Below, one piece after another: positions 53,702-62,359 of a DNA stretch of 64,000 bases; within the stretch, counting starts at the first letter, position 1, and every line of letters begins with the position of its first letter. The stretch covers positions 1-64,000 of the forward strand of contig NZ_DAIEIF010000043.1 in assembly GCF_027352905.1 (NCBI RefSeq). The letters are read 5' to 3'. A model generated the notes under the pieces. That model was not told the DNA's origin, did no database searches, and worked only from the letters and a program-made list of their open reading frames with translations. The stretch comes from Acidocella sp. GTDB taxonomy: Bacteria; Pseudomonadota; Alphaproteobacteria; Acetobacterales; Acetobacteraceae. A program made the position numbers and the translations under genes.

Positions 53702-56700
53702 ATGCGCTGGCTCAAACGCGTTCTGCTCGGCCTGCTCTCCCTCCTGCTCCTGCTGGCCGCGCTCATCGCAGGAGTGGATATCGCCTTGAACAGCGAGGCG
53801 GGACGCATTGTCGCGGCGCGGCAGATTAATAAATATGCAGGGTCCATGGTCCGGATCAGCGGGCTCGGCGGGCATTTCCCCGCCGATATCAAGCTCGCCC
53901 GGCTGGATATTATGGACGGGCAAGGCGCCTGGCTGACGGGCGCGGGGCTGGAACTCAGATGGTCACCGCTCGCCCTGTTGCATGGAAATCTTGCCGTGCA
54001 GGCGCTCACCGCCCAGAGCCTCGCCGTGGCTCGCCCGCCCGCTTACCCGGCCGCGGCGAGGCAGAAAAAAGGCGGGGGGCTTTCCTGGCCGCCCTTGCGC
54101 ATCCGGCTCGCCCGGCTGGAAATCACCACGCTCAGCCTGCCCGCCAGCCTCGCCGGGGCGGATACGAAGCTGCATGTCGCGGGCGCCGCCGACATCCATA
54201 ATCTCCAAACCGCCAAGCTGGATCTGGACGCCGGGACGCCAGACCGGCAGGCCGAATACCGGCTTTCCGGCGCGCTGACGCCGGAGACCATCGCGCTTGC
54301 TTTGGCTCTGCAAGAGCCGCCGGGCGGACTGCTCGGCCATCTCGCCGGTGCCGGCATATCTCAGCCCTTGAGCGCCGGGATCACTATCGACGGCCCCCGC
54401 GACCATGCGCCGCTGACCGGCGCGGTGACATGGGGCCCGGCCCGGCTCAGCCTGGCGGGCACGCTCGGCCTCAATTTTCAGTCTCCCTCGGCGGACGTGA
54501 CTCTCACGGTACCTGACCTCACGCCGGTCGCCGCTCTGGCGAGGCAGCGGCTGAGCGGCCGGCTAACCGTGAACCTCTGGGCGACCTCCCCGGATGCGGG
54601 CAAAACCGCCAGCGCGGCCCTGCGAGCCCAGGCGGATATCAGCCAGACCCCGTCCGGCATGAAGGAATTACTCACCGGCGAAACCCGCCTCAATGCCCAG
54701 GCCAAACTCGCGGACGGCGTTCTCGCCATTTCCAAGCTCACTTTGGATGGGCCGCAATTCAACGCCCAGGCCAGCGGCCAGCTCAGCCAAAAAACGATCG
54801 ACCTTACTCTCAACGCCGCCCTGCCCCGCCTCGCCGCGCTGGCACCGCAGCTTACCGGCGCCATTGCCCTGAACAGCCATTTTTACGGCGATCCGGATGA
54901 TTTATCGGCGGAGGCGGCGCTCACCGGCAACGCCACCGCGCCGGACGTACCCTCCGGCCCGTTCTCTTTCACCTTGAAGGCGGCGCATCTTCCCCAAACG
55001 CCGCGAGGCAGCCTCACCGGCGACGGCACGCTGGCAGGGTCACAACTGGCATTGGCCGCCGCCTTCGCCCGCGACGCCCAGGGCAATTTAAGCCTCGGCC
55101 TCACCCGCGCCGATTGGAAATCCCTGCGCGCCACCGCCCAATTGAGTCTGGCCGCGGGAGCCGCCCTGCCCACCGGCATCGCGCATTTCGCCCTCGCCTC
55201 GCTCTCAGACCTCGATTTGTTCACCGGGACCCGCCTGCAAGGAGCGGTCAAGGGCGATTTTTCCTACCAGACCGGGCGGAATTTTGGCCTGGACGTGACG
55301 GCGAAAAATCTTATCGCCCTCTCGAGCCTCGGTGCCATTAATGGCACGCTGAACGCCGAGGGCGAACCCGCCGCCCTGGGGGTGAAGCTGGACGCCAGCA
55401 TCGCCCGGCTGATGTCCTATCCGGCGCGGCTCAGCCTGGCCGGCACGCTCAATCTTCCCGCCGCGAGCGCCCATCTCGCCAATCTCACGGCGCAATGGCG
55501 CGGAATTCCCGCCCGCCTCCTTGGCCCCGCCGATATCGAAACCCGGCCGGGCCTTACGGTGCATCACCTTAATCTGGCGCTGGGCAAGGGCAGCGTCGCG
55601 CTGGACGGAACACTCTCGCCCGGGTTGAACGCTCAAGCCGCGGTCAAGAATTTCGACCTCACAATGGCAAAGCTGGCTTTGCCCAGCATCGACGCGGCGG
55701 GTCTCGTCAATCTCACCGCCGACATCACCGGCACGCCCAAGGCCCCGCTCGGCAAACTCACCGTGAAAGCCAGCGGCCTGCGCTATATGAGCAAAGCCAC
55801 CGCCGGTCTGCCCGCCATCGCTCTTTCCGGCACGGCGGCGCTCAAGGGCGGCAGCACCGATCTCGATCTTACCGCCGATGCTGGCGCGGCGGGTAATGTC
55901 ACGGCGCGAGGCACCGTACCCTTCAGCCTTGCCGGGCCAATGAACCTCGCCCTCACCGCCCGGCTCAATCTCCAGCCCCTGAACCCCGCCCTCGCCGCGC
56001 AAGGGGTGGCTGCCACCGGCACGGTGAATGCCAGTGCCCAGCTGCGCGGCACGCCCCGAACCCCTTCCGGCCAGATCAGCCTCGCCGCGCGAAATCTCCA
56101 CGCCACCACCGGCGGCGCCGCCGTGCTGCCTCCCGCCGCCATCAATGCCCGGGCCGATATCGCCAAGCAAAGCGCCGCGTTGAATTTGACCGTCAAAGCC
56201 GGGCAGGACATCGATCTGACCGCCAATGGCACCGCCCCGCTCAGCATGACGGGACCGCTCAACCTCGCCTTGGCAGGGCGGCTGGATCTGCGCGTGCTGG
56301 ACCCTATCCTGTCCGCGAGCGGCACGCTGATTCGTGGCATTGTCACCACGCGCTTGCAGGTCACCGGCACACCGCGCGCGCCCATACCCAACGGAACTTT
56401 GCGTCTCGCCCAGGGCAGCGTGGCGGACATCCCCTCGGGTCTCAACCTCACCGCCATCAATGCCAGCCTCGCCGCCGCAAACCGGCTGATCACCCTGCAA
56501 AGCCTCTCCGCCACCGCGGGCAAGGGGAGCCTTACCGGCCACGGGACCATCGATGCCGGAGCGGCTTCCATGCCGGTCAATTTCGTTCTCAACGCGCATA
56601 ACGCGACGCTGCTTTCCTCGGATCTCATAACCGAGACGCTCGACACCGCCCTTACTTGGCGGGGCGCGCTGAAAGGAAGCTCGCTCCTGGGCGGACGGAT

Positions 56701-57538
56701 CGACATCCTCAAGGCGAACATCAACATTCCGAAATCCCTGCCACCCTCCGTCGCCAACCTGCCCATCCACAATGCCAGCGCTCCGCCGCCGCCAGCGCGG
56801 CCGCACCCGCCCGCCCCGCCCGTCAACCTGGCGCTCGACGTGCGCGCCAAAAACCAAATTTTCATCCGGGGCGACGGGTTGTTCGCGGAGCTGGGCGGCC
56901 ACATCAAGGTGGGCGGCACGCTGGCGGACCCGCAACCCTCTGGCGGCTTCAAGCTGATCCGGGGCAATTTTTCTCTGGCAGGCAAGGCGCTGGAATTCAC
57001 CTCCGGCCAGATTGAGTTCAATGGTGGCGGCTTTATTCCGGCGCTCGACCTGGAGGCGACCACGACGACCAGCAATAATGGCACCGCGACGCTGGTGGTG
57101 GGCGGCACCGCCGAAAAGCCGCAGATCACCCTGACCAGCTCGCCGCCCTTGCCCTCGGATGAAATTCTCGCCCAGTTACTTTTCGGGCAAAGCTCCTCCA
57201 GCCTGTCGCCCTTTCAGGCAGCCTCGCTGGCGGCGGCGTTGGCGCAGATCGCCGGGGTGGGCGGCGGGGCCAGCCCGCTCGATTCCGTACGCAACGCGCT
57301 GGGGCTGGACCAGCTTTCCATCGGCTCCTCCTCCACTGGCATGCCTTCCGTGCAGGCGGGGCGCTATGTCATGCCCGGCGTATATGTCGGCGCGAGCCAA
57401 GCCGCCAACGGCCAGGGCACCACCGCGAATGTCGAGATCAACCTTTATAAGGGATTGAAGCTTCAGACCTCCACCGGCACGGATAGTTCCGGCCAGGATG
57501 GCAGCAGCGTCGGGCTCAGCTATCAGTTCAATTATTGA
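53702..57538 (+). CDS. tamB: Translocation and assembly module protein TamB
   Basis: 1278-aa inner-membrane-anchored AsmA-like protein spanning the periplasm. N-terminal anchor RVLLGLLSLLLLLAALIAGV, then a long beta-helical region of repeated short strands (many LNLALTARL-type units), and the DUF490 C-terminus (QFNY at the very end; the LPSDEILAQLLFG region). It is thought to move lipids or help assemble outer-membrane proteins with TamA. The start is 3 bp after tamA, clearly co-transcribed. Confidence 0.93.
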   Translation: MRWLKRVLLGLLSLLLLLAALIAGVDIALNSEAGRIVAARQINKYAGSMVRISGLGGHFPADIKLARLDIMDGQGAWLTGAGLELRWSPLALLHGNLAVQALTAQSLAVARPPAYPAAARQKKGGGLSWPPLRIRLARLEITTLSLPASLAGADTKLHVAGAADIHNLQTAKLDLDAGTPDRQAEYRLSGALTPETIALALALQEPPGGLLGHLAGAGISQPLSAGITIDGPRDHAPLTGAVTWGPARLSLAGTLGLNFQSPSADVTLTVPDLTPVAALARQRLSGRLTVNLWATSPDAGKTASAALRAQADISQTPSGMKELLTGETRLNAQAKLADGVLAISKLTLDGPQFNAQASGQLSQKTIDLTLNAALPRLAALAPQLTGAIALNSHFYGDPDDLSAEAALTGNATAPDVPSGPFSFTLKAAHLPQTPRGSLTGDGTLAGSQLALAAAFARDAQGNLSLGLTRADWKSLRATAQLSLAAGAALPTGIAHFALASLSDLDLFTGTRLQGAVKGDFSYQTGRNFGLDVTAKNLIALSSLGAINGTLNAEGEPAALGVKLDASIARLMSYPARLSLAGTLNLPAASAHLANLTAQWRGIPARLLGPADIETRPGLTVHHLNLALGKGSVALDGTLSPGLNAQAAVKNFDLTMAKLALPSIDAAGLVNLTADITGTPKAPLGKLTVKASGLRYMSKATAGLPAIALSGTAALKGGSTDLDLTADAGAAGNVTARGTVPFSLAGPMNLALTARLNLQPLNPALAAQGVAATGTVNASAQLRGTPRTPSGQISLAARNLHATTGGAAVLPPAAINARADIAKQSAALNLTVKAGQDIDLTANGTAPLSMTGPLNLALAGRLDLRVLDPILSASGTLIRGIVTTRLQVTGTPRAPIPNGTLRLAQGSVADIPSGLNLTAINASLAAANRLITLQSLSATAGKGSLTGHGTIDAGAASMPVNFVLNAHNATLLSSDLITETLDTALTWRGALKGSSLLGGRIDILKANINIPKSLPPSVANLPIHNASAPPPPARPHPPAPPVNLALDVRAKNQIFIRGDGLFAELGGHIKVGGTLADPQPSGGFKLIRGNFSLAGKALEFTSGQIEFNGGGFIPALDLEATTTTSNNGTATLVVGGTAEKPQITLTSSPPLPSDEILAQLLFGQSSSSLSPFQAASLAAALAQIAGVGGGASPLDSVRNALGLDQLSIGSSSTGMPSVQAGRYVMPGVYVGASQAANGQGTTANVEINLYKGLKLQTSTGTDSSGQDGSSVGLSYQFNY

Positions 57539-57541
57539 GAG

Positions 57542-57559
57542 CAGCCTCCCGTGAGGCTG
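57542..57559. terminator. Hairpin between tamB and prfC
   Basis: CAGCCTC-CCGT-GAGGCTG, a 7-bp perfect stem with a 4-nt loop, in the 37-bp gap between the two convergent genes. There is no T run after it on either strand, so it could be a weak bidirectional or Rho-assisted end. Confidence 0.5.
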
Positions 57560-57575
57560 ACCCGGTATATTCCGC

Positions 57576-59147
57576 TCAGCGCCGCTCCCGCGTGGCGGAA
57601 AAGACGAGTTCAGGAAAATTTTCCTTCATCCGGTTCAGTTCCCAGCCGTTGCGCACCATATAAACGGGCGCGCCGTCCCGGTCCTCGCTCACCGCGCTCT
57701 TGTTCATCTCGATGAAAAATTTCAGCCGCGCGGTATCGGCGGAGCTGATCCAGCGCGCCGTCTCGAACGGGGCAGGGTCGAAGGCGACCGGCACGTTGTA
57801 TTCCTGCTCGATCCGGCTCGCCAGCACATCCAGTTGCAACATGCCGACCACGCCGACGATCCAGTCCGCGCCTGTCAGCGGGCGGAAGACCTGGGTAACA
57901 CCCTCCTCCGCCAGATCCTCCAGCGCCTTGCGCATCTGCTTCGCCTTCATCGGGTCGGCCAGCCGCACGCGGCGGAGAATTTCGGGGGCGAAATCCGGTA
58001 TCCCGGTGAAGCGTAGAGCCTCGCCCTCGGTTAGCGTATCGCCAACCCGCAGCGTGCCGTGATTGGGAATGCCGATGATGTCTCCCGGATAGGCTTCCTC
58101 CGCCAATGAACGGTCTTGGGCGAAGAAGAAGATCGGCGCCTGAATCGCCATCGGCTTGCCAGTCCGAGAATGCACGAGCTTCATGCCGCGTCTGAACCGG
58201 CCCGAGCAGATGCGGGTAAAGGCGATACGGTCGCGGTGCTGCGGGTCCATATTGGCCTGCACCTTGAAAACGAAACCGGTGACCTGGCCTTCCTCCGGCG
58301 CCACGGCGCGCGTATCCGCCGCGCGGGGCTGCGGCGGCGGCGCGTCCGCCACCAGCCCTTCCAGCAATTCCCGCACGGCGTAATCCTTTAAAGCCGAGCC
58401 GAAATAGACCGGGGTGAGATGCCCTTCCTCGAAGGCGGCGCGGTTGAACGTTGGATAAGCGGCGCGAATCAGCTCCACCTCCTCATCCAGCTGCGCCTTC
58501 TGCGCCAGCGGGATAGCGAAATCCGCCGCCTCCGCCGCCGTCTCGCCTGGCCGGCGGGCCGAGACCAGCCGGTCATGGCGCAAATCGTAGCAGCCCCGGA
58601 ACAGCCCGCCCATGCCCACCGGCCAGACCATCGGGCAGATATCCAGCGCCAGCGTATCGGCGATCTCATCCAGCAGGGCGAACGGATTCTGCCCCTCCCG
58701 GTCGATCTTGTTGATGAAGGTGGTGATGGGAATATTACGAAGGCGGCAAACCTCGAAAAGCTTGCGGGTCTGCAGCTCGATCCCCTTCGCCGCGTCGATC
58801 ACCATGACGGCGCTGTCCACCGCTGTCAGCGTCCGGTAGGTATCCTCGGAGAAATCCTCATGCCCTGGCGTGTCGAGCAGGTTGAACACCGCGCCGCCGA
58901 ACTCGAAGGTCATCACCGATGAGGTAACGGAAATGCCGCGCTGGCGCTCGATCTTCATCCAGTCCGAGCGGGTGTTGCGGCGGTCTTGCCGCGCCTTGAC
59001 CATCCCCGCCTCGCGAATGGCCCCGCCGAAGAGCAGCAGCTTCTCGGTCAGCGTCGTCTTACCGGCGTCGGGGTGGGAGATGATGGCGAAACTGCGCCGG
59101 GGCGGGATGCCCGATGCCGCCTCGCTTTGGTGCAGGGCTTGGTCCAT
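57576..59147 (-). CDS. prfC: Peptide chain release factor 3
   Basis: 523-aa GTPase that recycles RF1/RF2. P-loop SHPDAGKTTLTEKL, switch/G3 DTPGHEDFSEDTYR, G4 NKIDREG, and the RF3-specific C-terminal region (EQEYNVPVAFDPAPFE). Length matches RF3. Upstream VOC gene is on the same strand with a 52-bp gap holding a hairpin. Confidence 0.95.
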   Translation of the reverse strand: MDQALHQSEAASGIPPRRSFAIISHPDAGKTTLTEKLLLFGGAIREAGMVKARQDRRNTRSDWMKIERQRGISVTSSVMTFEFGGAVFNLLDTPGHEDFSEDTYRTLTAVDSAVMVIDAAKGIELQTRKLFEVCRLRNIPITTFINKIDREGQNPFALLDEIADTLALDICPMVWPVGMGGLFRGCYDLRHDRLVSARRPGETAAEAADFAIPLAQKAQLDEEVELIRAAYPTFNRAAFEEGHLTPVYFGSALKDYAVRELLEGLVADAPPPQPRAADTRAVAPEEGQVTGFVFKVQANMDPQHRDRIAFTRICSGRFRRGMKLVHSRTGKPMAIQAPIFFFAQDRSLAEEAYPGDIIGIPNHGTLRVGDTLTEGEALRFTGIPDFAPEILRRVRLADPMKAKQMRKALEDLAEEGVTQVFRPLTGADWIVGVVGMLQLDVLASRIEQEYNVPVAFDPAPFETARWISSADTARLKFFIEMNKSAVSEDRDGAPVYMVRNGWELNRMKENFPELVFSATRERR

Positions 59148-59162
59148 CGCGGCGCTCTAGCA

Positions 59163-59179
59163 GGTTTCGTGGTGAAACC
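59163..59179. terminator. Hairpin between VOC and prfC genes
   Basis: GGTTTC-GTGGT-GAAACC, a perfect 6-bp stem with 5-nt loop. It lies downstream of the VOC gene and upstream of prfC, both on the minus strand. It lacks a following T run, so its role as terminator is uncertain. Confidence 0.35.
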
Positions 59180-59199
59180 AAACGCCCAGCCGTGGGTGA

Positions 59200-59628
59200 T
59201 TAATAATTCGCCCACAACCCCGGAGTGGCGAATTCCAGCACGTGCCCATCCGGGTCGGCGAAGTAGAGGCTGCGCCCGCCGGCTGGCCAGCGCATCTCTC
59301 CCAGCAGATTTACCCCCGCCGCGGCCAGCCGCGCGCGCCAGGGCTCGTAGCTTTCCGCCGGGATGGCGAAGGCCATATGCAACCGCCCCGCGCCCTCATG
59401 GCCGGGGATGACGCCGCCTTTTCCATGGATATCCTCCGCGGTCGTGCCGCGCTGGAACAATAGCACAACCCCTTGCCTCCCGGCATCGAAAGAGGTCAGC
59501 CGCTCGCCGCGCACCATGCAGCGCAGCCCGAGCAACCCCTCATAAAACGCGACGGCCCGCGCCATCTCCGCCACATAGAGGGAAGTTTCGAGTATCCCGC
59601 TGATGGGCGGCGCGCCATCCCCGCTCAT
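59200..59628 (-). CDS. VOC (glyoxalase/bleomycin resistance) superfamily protein
   Basis: 142-aa VOC metalloenzyme-fold protein with two beta-alpha-beta-beta-beta repeats: ETSLYVAEMARAVAFYEGLL at the N-terminus and LYFADPDGHVLEFATPGLW at the C-terminus, the Glu there being a common metal ligand. Function is unknown; lyases, dioxygenases and resistance proteins share this fold. ATG 59628 has GGAGG 7 bp upstream; the open frame to 60006 is antisense-region shadow. It starts 17 bp downstream of the SDR gene end. Confidence 0.87.
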   Translation of the reverse strand: MSGDGAPPISGILETSLYVAEMARAVAFYEGLLGLRCMVRGERLTSFDAGRQGVVLLFQRGTTAEDIHGKGGVIPGHEGAGRLHMAFAIPAESYEPWRARLAAAGVNLLGEMRWPAGGRSLYFADPDGHVLEFATPGLWANY

Positions 59629-59644
59629 ATCATCCCTCCTTTGT

Positions 59645-60331
59645 CTACCAGGGGATGATCTTGCCCCGGTAATCCAGAAATTCGTGTCCGCCTTTGCCGG
59701 CGCGAGATTCCAAAACGTCCGCCATGCCGCGGACGCTGGTTTCCACATCCAGCGGCGCGTTGGGGCCGCCCATATCCGTGCGCACCCAGCCGGGATGGAG
59801 ATTGATGATGGTGAGATAGTCGTGCGCGGCGGCAAAGGAGCGGGTGAGCCGGTTGAGCATCGCCTTGCTGGCGCTATAGAGCACACTGCCGTCATTGGCG
59901 TTGAGCTCCAGGCTGCCAAGGGCCGAGGACATGAAGGCGATAACCCCCGTCTCCGGCCGGAGCAGCGGCGCCAGGCGTTCGGCCAGCCGCACCGGGGCGA
60001 CAGCATTGGTCATTATCAGATGCGAAATCTCCTCGGCCGTCGCGTCGCTCAGCCCCCGGCCCTGCGGGCCGTAAATGCCGGCATTCAGCACGATGACATC
60101 AAACTGGCGGTCCTGCATCCGGGCAAGAAACGCCTCGGTAAGATGCGGATTGTTGATGTCCAGCGTATCCATCGTCAATTGCTCGTAATAATCCTCCAAC
60201 CCCGCGCCGGTGATGGCGGCGCGCACCGTGGCGGTCACATGATAATCGCGCCGGAGAAACTCCTTTAAAAAACCAAGCCCCAACCCGCGTGAGGCGCCGA
60301 TGACCAAAGCGGTCTTTCTTTCCGTTTTCAC
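59645..60331 (-). CDS. Short-chain dehydrogenase/reductase
   Basis: About 228-aa SDR with the Rossmann GASRGLGLGF motif, VIVLNAGIYG (NAG motif), catalytic Ser in MSSALGSLELN and YSASKAMLNRL (Tyr-x3-Lys). Classical NAD(P)H-dependent carbonyl reductase-like; substrate unknown. GTG 60331 is preferred because AGGAG lies about 11 bp upstream; GTG 60343 would have it too close. The intergenic gap to the divergent DUF2188 gene is 176 bp. Confidence 0.87.
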   Translation of the reverse strand: MKTERKTALVIGASRGLGLGFLKEFLRRDYHVTATVRAAITGAGLEDYYEQLTMDTLDINNPHLTEAFLARMQDRQFDVIVLNAGIYGPQGRGLSDATAEEISHLIMTNAVAPVRLAERLAPLLRPETGVIAFMSSALGSLELNANDGSVLYSASKAMLNRLTRSFAAAHDYLTIINLHPGWVRTDMGGPNAPLDVETSVRGMADVLESRAGKGGHEFLDYRGKIIPW

Positions 60332-60431
60332 GCTTGCCGCCACTCCTTCCGTATTATGTTAAAAATGAAGTGCGTCTGCCTCCGCAACGCAAGGGAGCGG
60401 CGTAATAATATTGGCGTCCTGACCCGATGGC

Positions 60432-60472
60432 TTGATCCGGATCATGGAAAGCCCCGATCCGCGACCTATATT
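60432..60472 (+). promoter_or_regulatory. FNR-type promoter for the DUF2188 gene
   Basis: TTGATCCGGATCAT (60432-60445) matches TTGAT-N4-ATCAA at nine of ten positions. TATATT at 60467-60472 is a strong -10 and puts the box centre near -40.5 or -41.5 from a start near 60479. The leader would be about 29 nt before ATG 60508. Geometry is the same as at the CBS-BON promoter. Confidence 0.65.
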
Positions 60473-60507
60473 GAAACAAGGTTAGCGATGAGGAGTGGAA
60501 GCGCCGC

Positions 60508-60747
60508 ATGACCACCGCGCATTACAAAATCGTCCCGCATGATGGCGGCTTCGCCTATACGCTGAACGGTAGTTTTTCAGAAACATTCGCCACTCGCGAG
60601 GCGGCGCTCGCCGCGGCGCGCGCGGTGGCCGCTGAGCAACGCGTCCCTGGCGAGACCACTCTCATTATGTATGAGACTTCGGACGGCAGCTGGCATACGG
60701 AAACCTCCCTCGGCACCGACAGGCCCGAAACCGAGGTGGAAGGCTGA
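60508..60747 (+). CDS. Small DUF2188-like protein
   Basis: 79 aa: IVPHDGGFAYTLNGSFSETF, then an Ala-rich helix (TREAALAAARAVAAEQ) and a short C-terminal strand TTLIMYETSDGSWHTE. The layout resembles DUF2188/YbgE-like small proteins of unknown function. An FNR-like promoter stands upstream, suggesting low-oxygen induction. GGAAG lies about 8 bp before the ATG. Codon use is like the neighbours. Confidence 0.78.
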   Translation: MTTAHYKIVPHDGGFAYTLNGSFSETFATREAALAAARAVAAEQRVPGETTLIMYETSDGSWHTETSLGTDRPETEVEG

Positions 60748-60812
60748 CGCGGCTCAGACCCGCGCCTCCAGCAGGGCTTATCTCCGCCGTTGCCGCTTAT
60801 GGCGGGCGCGCT

Positions 60813-61655
60813 TCACTTGCTCGAGTCGCCCTCGCTGCCCCGCCCCGCCACCAGGCCCGCGCGCCAGGCCGCGGCCTCACGCGCCAGCTTGCGGTAGCTG
60901 CGCAGGGAAAAGGGCAGCATGACGACATAAGCCAACCCCGCCAGCGCTCCGGCACTATAGGGATCCGCGAAAACCAGCGCCGCGAAGACCACCACGCCCA
61001 GAAGCAGCGGCAAAATCTCCGCCGCCGGAATTTTGAAATTCTTGAAGCTCCAAACCGGCAGGGTGGAGACGCAAAGCAATGCCACCCCCACCATCACCGC
61101 CCCGGTGAAAAGCGGGTAGCTGACCAGCGCTTGCAGGCCGAACAGCCCATGCTCCCCAGCCGCGAGGCCGAGAAAAAGCGGGCAGAGGACCAGCAAAGCT
61201 CCGGCGGGAGCGGGCACGCCGGTGAAAAAATTTTGCGCGAAGGCGGGTTTGGGCGCGCTGTCCAACGTGGCGTTGAAGCGCGCCAGACGTAGCGCCATGG
61301 CGGAGGTGAACATCAAGGGCGGCAGAAAGCCGATCGCCCCCCAGGGTTCCAGAGACCAGATATAAAGCAGCAGCGCCGGGGCGATGCCGAAACAGAGAAA
61401 ATCGGCGAGCGAGTCGAACTCCGCACCAAAGCGGGACGTCGCCTTGAGCAGCCGTGCCAGCCGTCCATCCAGCCCATCGATCACGCCGGAGACGGAAACG
61501 GCCAATACCGCCGCGCCATAACGGCCGTCCAGTCCCAGCCGGATGGAGGAAAGGCCGATGCATAAACCCAGCAGCGTCATCAGATTGGGCAGCACCCGGT
61601 TGAAGCTGAGCCCGGCGAGACGCTGCCGCCGGGGCAGAACGCCAGCCGGTTTCAT
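60813..61655 (-). CDS. pssA: CDP-diacylglycerol--serine O-phosphatidyltransferase
   Basis: Makes phosphatidylserine from CDP-diacylglycerol and serine. The CDP-alcohol phosphotransferase motif D-G-x2-D/A-R-x8-G-x3-D-x3-D is visible around VIDGLDGRLARLL and FGAEFDSLADF. About seven hydrophobic segments, 280 aa. The start overlaps psd by 4 bp, so product goes straight to the decarboxylase. It ends the lysM-psd-pssA run. Confidence 0.93.
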   Translation of the reverse strand: MKPAGVLPRRQRLAGLSFNRVLPNLMTLLGLCIGLSSIRLGLDGRYGAAVLAVSVSGVIDGLDGRLARLLKATSRFGAEFDSLADFLCFGIAPALLLYIWSLEPWGAIGFLPPLMFTSAMALRLARFNATLDSAPKPAFAQNFFTGVPAPAGALLVLCPLFLGLAAGEHGLFGLQALVSYPLFTGAVMVGVALLCVSTLPVWSFKNFKIPAAEILPLLLGVVVFAALVFADPYSAGALAGLAYVVMLPFSLRSYRKLAREAAAWRAGLVAGRGSEGDSSK

Positions 61656-62341
61656 ATCACGGCGGGCAGAGGCTCGGGCAATTCGGCAATCACCGTCTCC
61701 CCGCCGATCATGCGCTGGCCCACCGCCACCAGCGGCGCCGCGCCATGAGGAAGATAGATATCGGTCCGGGAACCGAAGCGGATGATGCCGATGCGCTGCC
61801 CGGCCAACAGGGCCTGGCCTTCGGCAATGTCACATATTATGCGCCGTGCGATCAGCCCGGCGATCTGCACCACCACCAGCTCCTGCCCAAACGGGGTGCG
61901 CAGCAGGATGGAATTACGCTCGTTATCATCGCTCGCCTTGTCTTCGGCGGCGGAGAGAAACAGCCCCCGATGATAGGCGATTTTCTGCACCATGCCGGCA
62001 ATCGGGGCGCGGTTGACATGCACATCCAGCACCGAGAGGAAAATCGCGACGCGCAGGCGCGGCTCTGGCGTCAAGCCCAGCTCGGCCGGTGGCACCGCCT
62101 CCATGATGCTCACCACCAGCCCATCCGCCGGAGCGAGAACCGCATTGGCGCGCGGCGGCGGCACGCGCTCAGGGTCGCGGAAGAAATAGAGGCAGAACAG
62201 GGTGAAGAGCAGGCCGAGCCAGGCGAGTGGCTTCCAGAACAACAGCCCGAGCAGGGCTACCACCACGCCGCCGGCGATAAACGGATACCCCGCCTTATGA
62301 GGCGGGCTCAGAACCGATTTGACCGTATCTTTCAAATTCAT
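61652..62341 (-). CDS. psd: Phosphatidylserine decarboxylase (short proenzyme form)
   Basis: Decarboxylates phosphatidylserine to phosphatidylethanolamine. The pro-enzyme self-cleaves at Gly-Ser in RFGSRTDIYLP to form the pyruvoyl group. N-terminal membrane segment (PFIAGGVVVALLGLLFW) and FLSVLDVHVNRAPIAG are typical of the short bacterial/archaeal form. 229 aa. Overlaps pssA by 4 bp; the LysM gene lies 18 bp upstream. Confidence 0.94.
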   Translation of the reverse strand: MNLKDTVKSVLSPPHKAGYPFIAGGVVVALLGLLFWKPLAWLGLLFTLFCLYFFRDPERVPPPRANAVLAPADGLVVSIMEAVPPAELGLTPEPRLRVAIFLSVLDVHVNRAPIAGMVQKIAYHRGLFLSAAEDKASDDNERNSILLRTPFGQELVVVQIAGLIARRIICDIAEGQALLAGQRIGIIRFGSRTDIYLPHGAAPLVAVGQRMIGGETVIAELPEPLPAVI

Positions 62342-62359
62342 ATCAAAAACCCGTGACGC

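Noticed and set aside
55205-56935. 576-codon minus-strand frame inside tamB
   Set aside because: TamB is continuous on the plus strand across the region; the minus frame is GC-skew shadow with repetitive Gly/Arg/Ala composition.
59645-60343. GTG 60343 as the SDR start
   Set aside because: The ribosome-binding AGGAG would then touch the start codon; GTG 60331 has workable spacing.
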